This document shows, piece by piece, positions 1-7,961 of a DNA stretch of 64,000 nucleotides; positions within the stretch are counted from its first letter, which is position 1; the number at the start of each line of letters is the position of its first letter. The notes below the pieces were generated by a model. That model saw nothing but the letters and a program-made list of their open reading frames with translations, made no database searches and was not told the origin of the DNA. The stretch comes from an uncultured Dehalococcoidia bacterium (lineage in GTDB: Bacteria > Chloroflexota > Dehalococcoidia > Lucifugimonadales > UBA3495): NCBI GenBank assembly GCA_958296445.1, contig OY282565.1:1095936-1159935 (forward strand), in the 5' to 3' direction. A program made the position numbers and the translations under genes.

Positions 1-1559
1 ATGCTTGCCAAATGCACAGGCTTGTTAGAGAAAATTCGTTTCTCTTGATTTCTGATAGCCCATTTTTCGTCGTCGTCAAACTGCTGATACCGCAAGTCGT
101 GTTGAGTAAAGGGCGGGTTCATAATCACCAAGTCGGCGGGTTCGGCGCGGGCCGTTTCCTCGCCGGTGTCAACCTGCCGGGCGCGGGGTTCGGCGCTGGG
201 GTTGGGCATCAGCATCGGTTGCCTATCGCTCAGAAAGTCTAGGGAGCCCAAGCGGGCGTTGCCGGATTGGTCTAGGCCCAGCAGGGTGCGCCCGATTTTC
301 ATATTGCGAAACTGGGTGGTGGGCGAAAGCAGGCCCAAAGTGGTTGCCGCCATGTGAGTGGCGGTAAGGTTGACATCGTAGCCGCTGAAAACCTGTTCAA
401 TCAGAGAACGGGCTAGGCCGCTTTCGGTATCGGCTTGGGGGGCCAGTTCGCGGATGCGCTCGGCGGCGGCCATCAGCAGGGTGCCGGTGCCGCAGGCCGG
501 GTCGGTAATCCGCAATTGGGCGATGGCCTCCGGGTCGCTCCAGTCGCACATACCCTCGCCGATGGCTAGGGCGGCCAGCAGGGTTGCCCCGGCGGTGCTG
601 GTATAAAAAGAGCCGTCGTAGCGGGCGGTGTCCAGCACGGTGTGAAAGATGCGGCCCAAAAGGTCGTGGCGCATCCCGGCGATATTGGCGACTACGGCCA
701 GAGCGGCTTTGGCGGCTTCGCGGATGGCGCCGGTAAAGGCCGGGTCGGGCGGGCAGGAAAGCAGGGCGGCGCGGCCGGTCTCAAAGATGGGCTTGTAATC
801 CAGAGCCAGAATCAGATTCCAGGCGTCGCCGAAATCGCCGACCGGATTGGGGCCGTCGGCGCACTGCTGGGCTTTGGCGGGCGGCCAGTCGCCGCGGTAG
901 GGTTGGGGTTGCGGGATACGGTTGTCATATTCGGGGCGCATCCCTTCCAGATGGACGTCCAGCCGGGAATGGAACATAACGGCGGTGGCGGCGACCAGCA
1001 GGGCGCGTTTGGCCGGGGTGTTCCAGGGTTCGCGCCCGGTTTTGGCGGCGGGCAGGTCAAGGGCCTGGGCCAAGAGGCGTTTCTGCGTGTCATCCATTCG
1101 CCGCACCGCCGCGTCAAGGCTGGACGACAGGGCGGCGGCGGCGAAGTCGGGGTTGCCAAGCTGGGCCGGGGCCAGCCGAATTACCGACGTTAGCTGGTCC
1201 AGTCCCCCCTTAGTCCAGGCCGCCGCGCCGCCGTTGCCGTCGCGGATGGTCCAGATCATTTCGGCGTCGGCGATGGACTCCCTGGTGCTGCCGTCCGGGT
1301 AGCAGACGGCGATGGCGATGTCGGCCAGATTTTGGTCATTCGGCAGCCGCTCGTCGGCACTGCGGATAGCTTCCTGCCGCTTGGCCCTGCTTTGCCCGTG
1401 TTTGGCTTCGACGGCGATTCGCGCCGGGCCGATACGCACTTCCACGTCAACACGGCTTTTGTCGGGATGAGTCACTTCCGGCTTGGCCGCGAGCCCCCGC
1501 TCTTTCAGTTCGTCGGATAGCTGAATGTTGAGAGTCTGTTCGTGTTCTCGCGGCGTCAC
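1..1559 (-). CDS. DNA adenine-N6 methylase with N-terminal nuclease-like domain (3' end outside window)
   Basis: The visible part is 519 codons; the gene runs off the window start, so its C-terminus is missing. Two methylase motifs are plain. The AdoMet-binding motif I DPACGTGT is near residue 350 and the catalytic motif IV NPPF is near residue 480, which is the order and sequence of gamma-class N6-adenine methylases. The N-terminal ~60 residues contain D38 and an E51-A-K53 (VEAK) pair, which fits a PD-(D/E)XK nuclease core. The whole may therefore be a single-chain restriction-modification enzyme (type IIG-like) or a methylase of a larger defence locus lying to the left. The GTG start at 1559 has AGAGGA upstream and follows the tRNA-editing gene by 18 bp. 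The methylase call is solid; the nuclease domain is inference from one motif. Confidence 0.8.
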   Translation of the reverse strand, partial: MTPREHEQTLNIQLSDELKERGLAAKPEVTHPDKSRVDVEVRIGPARIAVEAKHGQSRAKRQEAIRSADERLPNDQNLADIAIAVCYPDGSTRESIADAEMIWTIRDGNGGAAAWTKGGLDQLTSVIRLAPAQLGNPDFAAAALSSSLDAAVRRMDDTQKRLLAQALDLPAAKTGREPWNTPAKRALLVAATAVMFHSRLDVHLEGMRPEYDNRIPQPQPYRGDWPPAKAQQCADGPNPVGDFGDAWNLILALDYKPIFETGRAALLSCPPDPAFTGAIREAAKAALAVVANIAGMRHDLLGRIFHTVLDTARYDGSFYTSTAGATLLAALAIGEGMCDWSDPEAIAQLRITDPACGTGTLLMAAAERIRELAPQADTESGLARSLIEQVFSGYDVNLTATHMAATTLGLLSPTTQFRNMKIGRTLLGLDQSGNARLGSLDFLSDRQPMLMPNPSAEPRARQVDTGEETARAEPADLVIMNPPFTQHDLRYQQFDDDEKWAIRNQEKRIFSNKPVHLAS

Positions 1560-1577
1560 TGCTTAATCCTCTAGGGC

Positions 1578-2312
1578 CTAATCCTCTAGCGCGATCCGCA
1601 GGCGTTTGTTGATGCGGCCCTTGCTTTCGTGGCCGGTTACGCGGATGCGGCCTACCTCGGTGGTGTTGTTTACGTGGGTGCCGCCGTCGGCCTGCACGTC
1701 CAAGCCCTGGATGTCTATGGTGCGGACTTCGCGGATGTTGGCCGGGAGCAGGTTGATTTTGGTGCGAATCAGGTCGGGGATGGCCTCGGCTTCCTCGCGG
1801 GCCAGGTTGGCTACCAGCACGGCGCGGGCGGCGGCCACTTCCTCGTTGATTTTGGCCTCTACTTCCTCGGCGAAATCGGCGGACATCCGCTCCAGCTCGA
1901 AGTCCATCCGGGCCTCGCCGGGCTGCATATTGCCGCCGGTGACTAGGGCGCCGTAGTCGCGCCACACCACGCCGCAGAGGATGTGCAGGGCGGTATGGGT
2001 TCGCATCAGCCGGTAGCGCCGCTGCCAGTCTATGCGGCCCGATACCCTACTGCCTATGGCGGGGCGGCCGCCGTCGGTTTCCCATTCGATTAGGTGCAGC
2101 AGCTCCCCGCTGTCGCGCTTTATGCCGGACACCGCGAATTGTTGCCCGCCGCCGCCCACCGGCAAGCTCAGGACGCCCCTATCGCTGGGCTGTCCGCCGC
2201 CGCCGGTGTAAAAGGCGGTGCGGTCGAGGGCGACGCCCGCATCGGCCACCGCGGTCACCGTGGCCTCAAATTCCTGCAAGTAGCTGTGGCTGTGAAACAG
2301 CAGTTCAGTCAT
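1578..2312 (-). CDS. Alanyl-tRNA editing protein (AlaX-like)
   Basis: This is a free-standing editing domain of the AlaRS/ThrRS second-additional-domain type, about 244 residues. Such proteins hydrolyse Ser- or Gly-mischarged tRNA-Ala in the cytoplasm. It shows the HTALH zinc motif (HxxxH), the second motif ADGGTHVNNT and the C-terminal ESKGRINKR signature. In the second motif an Asp stands where AlaRS has the Cys of CxxxH, so one metal ligand is changed or supplied otherwise. A GTG three codons upstream is possible, but the ATG at 2312 has GGAG seven bases before it. It is followed closely by the methylase gene on the same strand and is divergent from dnaN. Confidence 0.85.
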   Translation of the reverse strand: MTELLFHSHSYLQEFEATVTAVADAGVALDRTAFYTGGGGQPSDRGVLSLPVGGGGQQFAVSGIKRDSGELLHLIEWETDGGRPAIGSRVSGRIDWQRRYRLMRTHTALHILCGVVWRDYGALVTGGNMQPGEARMDFELERMSADFAEEVEAKINEEVAAARAVLVANLAREEAEAIPDLIRTKINLLPANIREVRTIDIQGLDVQADGGTHVNNTTEVGRIRVTGHESKGRINKRLRIALED

Positions 2313-2399
2313 ATCCCCCACTCCGGCGCTCCCGGTTAAGCGCCGGTATTATAGCAGACCGCTAGGCGCGATTTTGCTTGATAGCTGTATCGGGCTATG

Positions 2400-2430
2400 T
2401 TGCGGTTGTGTCAAGCCTTTGTCTTATAAT
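2400..2430 (+). promoter_or_regulatory. Candidate promoter of dnaN
   Basis: A perfect -10 box TATAAT lies at 2425-2430. A possible -35 TTGCGG at 2400-2405 gives a long 19-bp spacer, so the -10 carries most of the evidence. Transcription would begin about 40 bp before the dnaN start. Confidence 0.5.
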
Positions 2431-2474
2431 GGCTTACTACTTGGCGGCTTGCGCCTGACATTCAGGGGTTGACA

Positions 2475-3638
2475 ATGAAAATTTCGTGTTTGCAGGAAAA
2501 TCTAAGCCGGGGTCTGGCCGTGGCGGGACGCGCGGTAGCCACCCGGGCCACCCTGCCGGTAACTCAGAACGTGCTGCTCTCCGCCGACCAGGGGATGTTG
2601 CGCTTGTCGGCCACCAACCTAGAAATCGCCATAACCACCTGGATTGGCGCGATGGTGGAGGAAGAAGGGGCGGTCACCGTTCCGGCGCGGCTGTTGACCG
2701 AGTTCGTCGGTTCGCTGGGCAGCGACCGGATTGACTTGGATATGGAGGAAGGCTCTCGTCTGCTCCAAATAAAGTCGGGCCGCGCGGAAGCTAACATCAA
2801 TGGCACCGACCCAGGGGAATTTCCGCCTATCCCTACGGTGGCGGCGCAGGAGGCCATTGTCTTCCAAGCCGACCCGAGGATGCTAAGGTTAGCCATTGAT
2901 CAAGTGGACTTTGCGGCTGCGAGAGAGGAATCTCGGCCAGTCCTGACCGGCGTTAATGTGCGATTGAGTGAAGGAGCCTTCACAATGGCCTCCGCCGACG
3001 GTTTCCGCCTGGCCGTGCGAAACGGCACTTTGCAACAGTCCGGGGATGAGATAACCGTCATTATCCCGGCCCGCACCATGACCGAATTGGGACGTATGCT
3101 AGGGGACAATCAAGAGCCGGTGCAGATAATGCTCACTCCCCAAAAAGGGCAACTGATGTTCCGAGTTCGCGGCCAAGACACCGTGGAACTGGTCTCGCAA
3201 CTGTTGCAAGGCACCTTCCCCAACTACGATCAGCTCATCCCCCAAAGTTACACCACGCGGGCTATCCTTGGCCTTAAAGATATTTTGCAGGCCACCCGCA
3301 CTGCCTCGATTTTCGCCCGCGATGGCTCTAATATCGTCAGGATGCAAATGCAGCCGGTCGACAACGGTCAGGGACAGAGTGGCAAGCTCGTAGTCTCCGC
3401 CAGCTCTCAAGAGGTGGGAGAATTTCAGCAAGAACTGGACATTCTGGAATTGGAGGGGGAAGAGGGGAAGATAGCCTTCAACAGCCGTTATCTGACAGAT
3501 GTGCTCACGGAAATAAAAGGCGAAAAGGTAGCCATCGAAACCACCACGTCGTCCAACCCCGGTGTGTTTAAGCCCGTGAGCGAGTCCGCCAACGACGACT
3601 ACGTCCACGTGGTTATGCCAATGTTCGTGCAGTGGTAG
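2475..3638 (+). CDS. dnaN: DNA polymerase III beta subunit (sliding clamp)
   Basis: The product is the ring-shaped processivity clamp that tethers the replicative polymerase to DNA. It has about 387 residues, the normal length for three clamp domains. The start region (KISCLQENLSRGL), the internal RPVLTGV segment at the second domain and the C-terminal MPMFVQW ending after VKPVS-like residues are typical DnaN signatures. An in-frame TTG lies two codons upstream, but the ATG at 2475 has AGGGG at a spacing of six. No dnaA, recF or gyrB is adjacent, so this is not the classical dnaA-dnaN origin cluster. The neighbours are a tRNA-editing gene (divergent) and malate synthase. Confidence 0.95.
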   Translation: MKISCLQENLSRGLAVAGRAVATRATLPVTQNVLLSADQGMLRLSATNLEIAITTWIGAMVEEEGAVTVPARLLTEFVGSLGSDRIDLDMEEGSRLLQIKSGRAEANINGTDPGEFPPIPTVAAQEAIVFQADPRMLRLAIDQVDFAAAREESRPVLTGVNVRLSEGAFTMASADGFRLAVRNGTLQQSGDEITVIIPARTMTELGRMLGDNQEPVQIMLTPQKGQLMFRVRGQDTVELVSQLLQGTFPNYDQLIPQSYTTRAILGLKDILQATRTASIFARDGSNIVRMQMQPVDNGQGQSGKLVVSASSQEVGEFQQELDILELEGEEGKIAFNSRYLTDVLTEIKGEKVAIETTTSSNPGVFKPVSESANDDYVHVVMPMFVQW

Positions 3639-3639
3639 C

Positions 3640-3800
3640 CGCCGGGCATCCCGCCAATCCGGTTCCCGTAGGGGCGCACGGCTGTGCGCCCCTACGATAA
3701 CGCCGGAATGCCGGGATAATGCGGGGCGGGTTGACGTCCGTGCATAGCCCCATCCCGCCCGATTCGGTTCCCGTAGGGGCGCACAGCCGTGCGCCCCGCC
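3640..3800. repeat. Two copies of the GTAGGGGCGCAC palindrome in a ~100-bp direct duplication
   Basis: At 3668-3695 a 12-bp perfect stem (GTAGGGGCGCAC and its complement) encloses the loop GGCT. A second copy with a decayed right arm is at 3773-3797. Each copy is preceded by CATCCCGCC and CGGTTCCC, so the unit including flank has been duplicated. Related hairpins occur at 16652, 19113 and 62881. The rest of the gap up to 3900 shows no gene. Confidence 0.85.
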
Positions 3801-3900
3801 TTGCGATGCGGGAAAGGCGATAAGGCCGTTGCGGGTTGACGCCGGGATTAGAGGGGCTAGAATTGAAAGGCCCTGATTCCGCATCACTTGGGAGCATCAA

Positions 3901-6198
3901 ATGGCGCAAGTAGAACTGCCCTCCGGTAACCGGGTGGAGATTGACAACCTTCTTTTTGAGTTTGTCCGGGACGAGGTGGTTCCGGGCACTTCTTGGAGCG
4001 CCGAGGCCGTGTTCCGGCACTTGGGCGAGCTGGTAGAGGAGTTTGACCCGCCCAACCGGGCGCTGCTGGAGCGGCGGGCCAGCGTGCAGCGGCAGATTGA
4101 CGCCTGGTATCAAGGCAAGCGCGAGGTCGGCTGGCGTCCCACGCCGGAATCCCGGGAACAGGACGCCGCCGACCTGGAGCAGTTTCTGATTGGCATAGGC
4201 TACCTGCAACCCGCCGGGCCGGTAGACTTCGAGATGACCACCCCGCCGCTGGATTCGGAGATGGACCAGAACGGCCCGGAACTGGTCACCCCGGTGTCCA
4301 ACGCCAGTATGGCCGTCGGCGGGGCCAACGCCCGCTGGGGCAGCCTGTATGACGCCTACTTCCTCAGCGACGTTCACCCCGAAATAGACCGGCAGGCGCA
4401 GCGTCCGGCCCGCCTGCGAATGGTGGTGGAGGAAACCAACGCCTTTCTCGACCGGCACGTAGCGCAGTGGGACAACGCCGACGGAATCGGCGAAATCCGG
4501 TCTTTTTCGGCGCGGCCCCTCACCCCATCCCTCTCCCAGGGGGAGAGGGGCAGGGGTGAGGGGTACGAGTTGGTGGGGCATACCGCCAGCGGCGAAGCCC
4601 GGTTGCGACAGCCCGGCAAGTTCTTTGGCTTCAACCTCAACGAACAGGGCGAGCTCGACGAATTTTATCTGGAAAACAACGGGCTGCGGATACTGTTCCA
4701 GCTTTACGATGGCGGCAAAGTCAACGAGGAAAACGGCCAGTTCCGCGACCTTATCATCGAGTCGGCCATTACCAACATCGTTGATTTCGAGGACGCCGTG
4801 GCCGTGGTGGACGCCGAGGACTTGGTGGAATCGCTGCGCAACTACTTGGGCCTCATCCGGGGCGACTTGGTAGGCTACGGCTCCCGCGGCAACCGTAAGG
4901 CGCTTAACTCCGACCGGAACTGCACCGGCGCCGACGGCCAGCCCCGAACCCTGAAAAGCACCAGCCTGATGTCGGTGCGTAATGTGTCGCTGCATATGTA
5001 TACCGGCATTGTCAAGGTTGGCGGGCAGGAAATCCCGGAGCGGATGCTGGGGCTGCTGCTGACCACCCTCATCGCCACCAGCCACGACCGTGGTTCCAAC
5101 GGCGAGGCGCGGGCCGACGGCTCCGGCGATCTGCCATCGCGCGGCCCCAACAGCAGCCGGGGGATGGTCTATCAGGTGACGCCCAAGCTCCAAACCGCCG
5201 AGGAAGTGGCGGAACAGGTGCGGCTGTTCGAGGCCATCGAATCCCGGCTGGGCCTGAATCCCGGCGTCATCCTCATCGGCATTATGAACGAGGAATTGGG
5301 AATGACCCTGCAACTGCCCGACGCGCTGCGGGCCGCGCAGGGGCGGACTTTCTTTACCAACACCGGCTTTCTTGACCGCACCGGCTCGCAGATACGGGCG
5401 CAGATGCACGCCGGGCCGGTAGACCTGCGCGACGATTTGACCCAAGAAACCTTTAACGTCAGCTATGAACGCCACAATGTGGACGTAAGCCTGCGGGCCG
5501 GAGTCAACCGCCACGGCAAAATCGGCAAGGGTATGCAGGTTCGCAACCGCGCTATGGCCGAAATGCTGGAGCGCAAAATTGACCACCCCCGCACCGGCGG
5601 CAACACCGCCTGGGTTCCCGCTCCCTACCCCAGCGACCTGCACGCCACCCACTACCACATAATTGACGTGGCCGAGGTGCAACGGGTGATGCTGGACTCC
5701 CCAGCCCTCAACATTGACCGGGCGCCGCTGCTGTCCTTCCCGCTGCTGAAAGAGGAAAAGGTGGCCGACCCGGAGGTCAAGGCCGGCCTGACGCTCCGCT
5801 ACGCCCACAGTATGGTGGCCTACGTGGAGCCGTGGGTGCGCCGGGGTATCGGATGCAGCGGCGTGCCTAACTTCGACCAGATTGAGGAAATGAAAGACCG
5901 GGCCACCGAGCGGATAGACGGGGCGATTCTCGCCAACTGGCGGCTGCACGGCGTGATTGACCAGTCGGATGTCGAGGAAGCCATCACTAGGGCCGCCGAG
6001 GTGGTAGACCGCCAGAGCACCGGGGCCGCCGGGTACGAACCGCTGACCGACACGCCGGAAAAGCGGGCGGCCCTGCTACGCAACCCGGCCATCGTCGCCG
6101 TGCTGGAAATCATTGACGACGCCCTGTCATCCCCCAGCGCCTACGTCGAACCGGCCCTGTTCCGCAACCGGCAGGCGGTAAAGGCCGCCGAAAAATAA
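3901..6198 (+). CDS. glcB: Malate synthase G
   Basis: The enzyme condenses glyoxylate with acetyl-CoA to malate, allowing growth on C2 compounds. The 765-residue product is slightly longer than the usual ~720-residue G isoform. Diagnostic segments are NGPELVTPVSNA and NARWGSLYDA in the N-terminal region, GIMNEE and NTGFLDRTGS around the catalytic Glu/Asp, and LHATHYHIIDV plus the C-terminal ATERIDGAILANW. The extra length is partly a 48-bp palindrome read in frame as about 16 residues (206-221), in the loop before the segment YELVGHTASGE. The ATG at 3901 is preceded by TTGGGAGC. No isocitrate lyase or glycolate oxidase is nearby, so the glyoxylate source is not visible here. Confidence 0.93.
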   Translation: MAQVELPSGNRVEIDNLLFEFVRDEVVPGTSWSAEAVFRHLGELVEEFDPPNRALLERRASVQRQIDAWYQGKREVGWRPTPESREQDAADLEQFLIGIGYLQPAGPVDFEMTTPPLDSEMDQNGPELVTPVSNASMAVGGANARWGSLYDAYFLSDVHPEIDRQAQRPARLRMVVEETNAFLDRHVAQWDNADGIGEIRSFSARPLTPSLSQGERGRGEGYELVGHTASGEARLRQPGKFFGFNLNEQGELDEFYLENNGLRILFQLYDGGKVNEENGQFRDLIIESAITNIVDFEDAVAVVDAEDLVESLRNYLGLIRGDLVGYGSRGNRKALNSDRNCTGADGQPRTLKSTSLMSVRNVSLHMYTGIVKVGGQEIPERMLGLLLTTLIATSHDRGSNGEARADGSGDLPSRGPNSSRGMVYQVTPKLQTAEEVAEQVRLFEAIESRLGLNPGVILIGIMNEELGMTLQLPDALRAAQGRTFFTNTGFLDRTGSQIRAQMHAGPVDLRDDLTQETFNVSYERHNVDVSLRAGVNRHGKIGKGMQVRNRAMAEMLERKIDHPRTGGNTAWVPAPYPSDLHATHYHIIDVAEVQRVMLDSPALNIDRAPLLSFPLLKEEKVADPEVKAGLTLRYAHSMVAYVEPWVRRGIGCSGVPNFDQIEEMKDRATERIDGAILANWRLHGVIDQSDVEEAITRAAEVVDRQSTGAAGYEPLTDTPEKRAALLRNPAIVAVLEIIDDALSSPSAYVEPALFRNRQAVKAAEK
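4516..4563. repeat. 48-bp palindrome inserted in frame in malate synthase
   Basis: The outer arms CCCCTCACCCC and GGGGTGAGGGG are exact inverted repeats, and the inner CCTCTCCC/GGGAGAGG pair as well. The length is divisible by three, so the reading frame is kept. The encoded stretch (LTPSLSQGERGRGEG) is the typical translation of this intergenic palindrome family and not of malate synthase. Confidence 0.85.
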
Positions 6199-6212
6199 AA
6201 TCCCCTCTCCCG

Positions 6213-6405
6213 CTGTCTGCCGTTCTGAGCAAATATCTGTCGTTCTGACTCTGGCGGTCATTCTGAACAAAGCTCGCCTGTCATTCTGAGTCGTTTGTCA
6301 TTCTGAGCAAAGCCCGTCGGTCATTCTGAACAAATACCTGTCATTCTGAGCAAAGCGAAGAATCCTGCCTTGGGCGGTGAGACCCTTCGCTCCGCTCAGG
6401 GTGAC
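6213..6405. repeat. CATTCTGAGCAAAGCGAAG repeat cluster (family A)
   Basis: Several half units (GTCATTCTGA or CGTTCTGA followed by ACAAA or GCAAA) lead into a full unit at 6340-6405, which pairs CATTCTGAGCAAAGCGAAG with CTTCGCTCCGCTCAGGGTGAC as imperfect inverted arms. The family recurs about thirteen times in the window, always between genes. Confidence 0.85.
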
Positions 6406-6460
6406 AAAAGGGATTGCGCAGGATGCCAAAAGGTCAGGGTGCCAAAAGGGGCAGGGATTG

Positions 6461-7054
6461 TTAAGGGTTGCCGTCGGCGGCGCCGAACCAGCGCACGAAG
6501 CCCGAGGCCGGGGAGCGGCGCGAAACCGGATGCTCGCCGGGGTGGCCGATGAGCAGCATCGTCGCCATTTCCCACGATTCGTCCGCCCCCAACAGCCCTT
6601 TCAGGCTGGGATGCCGGGTGACGCCGCCGGTTTCCCAAGTGACTGCCAGCCCCTCGGCGGCCCCGGCCAAGGAAATGTTGTGGGCCGCGATACAGACCGA
6701 AGCGTAGTTTTCTTTGGTGGTCTCATCGTTGGGGCCGGGAACGGTGTATACGTAGATGACTACCGGCGGCTCCAGAACTTTCTGCCGGGCGGCGTTGGCC
6801 CGCTGCCCGTCGCCGGTGCGCTCCAGTTGGAACTCATAGGCCAGCTCCGCCGCCTTGTGCCGGGCCGGGCTGTCCTGCTCCAGTACGAAAAAACGCCACG
6901 GCTCGGTCATGCGATGGTTGGGCGCCCATACTGCGGCGTCCAGCATCCGCTCGACGGCCATCGGGTCAACGGCGGCGCCGGAAAACTTCCAGGCACTGCG
7001 CCGCCCATAAATGGCGTGGTATACGCTCAAAGCCGGTGCTGCTTTTGCGGTCAT
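6461..7054 (-). CDS. Nitroreductase family protein
   Basis: This 197-residue protein matches the FMN-dependent nitroreductase fold. The start has the IYGRRSAWKFS motif (R-R-S for FMN phosphate). AAVWAPNHRMTEPWRFFVL follows around residues 40-60, and a late segment ETGGVTRHPSLKGLLG leads to the glycine-rich IGHPGEHP. Such enzymes use NAD(P)H to reduce nitro compounds, quinones or related substrates in the cytoplasm, and the substrate cannot be told from sequence. The length is normal. The start at 7054 has AAGGGGATGA upstream. It is a single gene between repeats and is followed on the same strand by the repeat-rich region at 6213. Confidence 0.85.
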   Translation of the reverse strand: MTAKAAPALSVYHAIYGRRSAWKFSGAAVDPMAVERMLDAAVWAPNHRMTEPWRFFVLEQDSPARHKAAELAYEFQLERTGDGQRANAARQKVLEPPVVIYVYTVPGPNDETTKENYASVCIAAHNISLAGAAEGLAVTWETGGVTRHPSLKGLLGADESWEMATMLLIGHPGEHPVSRRSPASGFVRWFGAADGNP

Positions 7055-7126
7055 TGCGATTCATCCCCTTTCCGCGCTAATGTTGTTCCGCGCTAACCTA
7101 CTTTCCGTTCTGTCCGTATTCCCGCC

Positions 7127-7720
7127 CTACCCGTCATTCCCACGAAAGCGGGAATCGTCATCCGCGGCCGGGCGGCTGTCGGAGCTTTCGGCTCCGTCGG
7201 GCATTTTAAGTCCTTCGATTAGTTCCTGAAACACTTGGGGGATGGGCGTTGAAACTTCGGGCCGGGGTTCCGGTTGTCCGGCGTCGGGGGCGCCGGACTC
7301 TAGGGCGTCGTGCTGGTGGCCGTCCCATTCGGGTTCCGCCGGGGAAAACTCGCCGTCCATAAAGACCGGCAGCCCCATGTGAATGGCTATTGCCAGGGCT
7401 GCCGCCGCGTCCACCCAGGCGGTGCGCAGGCCACCGTCGGTCACTAGCCGCATCACGCCGCCCACCTCGTCGCTGGCCCCCACGCGCTTGATGACGATGT
7501 GGCTGATTTTGGCGTTCAGGGTTTCCGCCATCCGCACGGCCAAGTGATGCAGGGGGCAGTGGTCGGAGGCCAGCCCCCGCATCTCCACGGCCAGCATCCG
7601 GGCCTGCTCTAGGGATAGGTGGACGACGTAGGCCGACTTTCCGTTGCGGAGTCGCAGCAACAGCTCGCCGCGCCATCCGTCTTTGCTCCGACGAATCAGG
7701 TATGGAAATACTGGTGTCAT
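7127..7720 (-). CDS. Bifunctional nuclease (BFN/DUF151) domain protein
   Basis: Residues ~35-125 carry the BFN domain: an ARMLAVEMRGL helix, LHHLAVRMAETL, a two-strand core ISHIVIKRV and the final DAAAALAIAIHMGLPVFM, which correspond to the conserved D-A-x-A-LAxRxxxPI pattern of the family. Biochemical data for the family are sparse (an RNase/DNase activity was reported for a plant member). The C-terminal ~70 residues are Pro/Glu-rich and unconserved. The last residues (SRFRGNDG) are encoded by a GTCATTCCC palindrome at 7133-7156, so the original C-terminus was probably replaced by repeat sequence. The start is the ATG at 7720. Confidence 0.75.
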   Translation of the reverse strand: MTPVFPYLIRRSKDGWRGELLLRLRNGKSAYVVHLSLEQARMLAVEMRGLASDHCPLHHLAVRMAETLNAKISHIVIKRVGASDEVGGVMRLVTDGGLRTAWVDAAAALAIAIHMGLPVFMDGEFSPAEPEWDGHQHDALESGAPDAGQPEPRPEVSTPIPQVFQELIEGLKMPDGAESSDSRPAADDDSRFRGNDG

Positions 7721-7789
7721 ACGCGCCCTCCCTGCCGGATTTATTGCGAAATTACTTCCGCCGTCTATTATTCTGGCGTCTATTATTCT

Positions 7790-7909
7790 GGCCGTCTGTC
7801 ATTCTGACTGTCGTCTGGCCGTCTGTCATTCTGAGCAAGCCGTCCGTCATTCTGAGCAAAGCGAAGAATCCCGCCTTGGGCAATGAGACCCTGAGCTTTG
7901 CTCAGGGTG
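7790..7909. repeat. Family A repeat cluster
   Basis: Three GTCATTCTGA half units are followed by a full unit (7848-7909) with the CAAAGCGAAGAATC arm and a CTTTGCTCAGGGTGG right arm. It lies between the BFN gene start and the end of the binding-protein gene. Confidence 0.8.
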
Positions 7910-7961
7910 GCAAAGGGAAATTTCGCGTCTTGCGTCCCGGTTTATGCCCCGGATTGCCGGG

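Noticed and set aside
2400..3900. Replication origin next to dnaN
   Set aside because: No dnaA, no cluster of DnaA boxes and no AT-rich unwinding region is visible.
3613..5949. A 778-codon open frame antisense to malate synthase
   Set aside because: It is a mirror of a GC-rich coding strand, with His/Gly/Val-rich composition and no motifs; the sense gene is certain.
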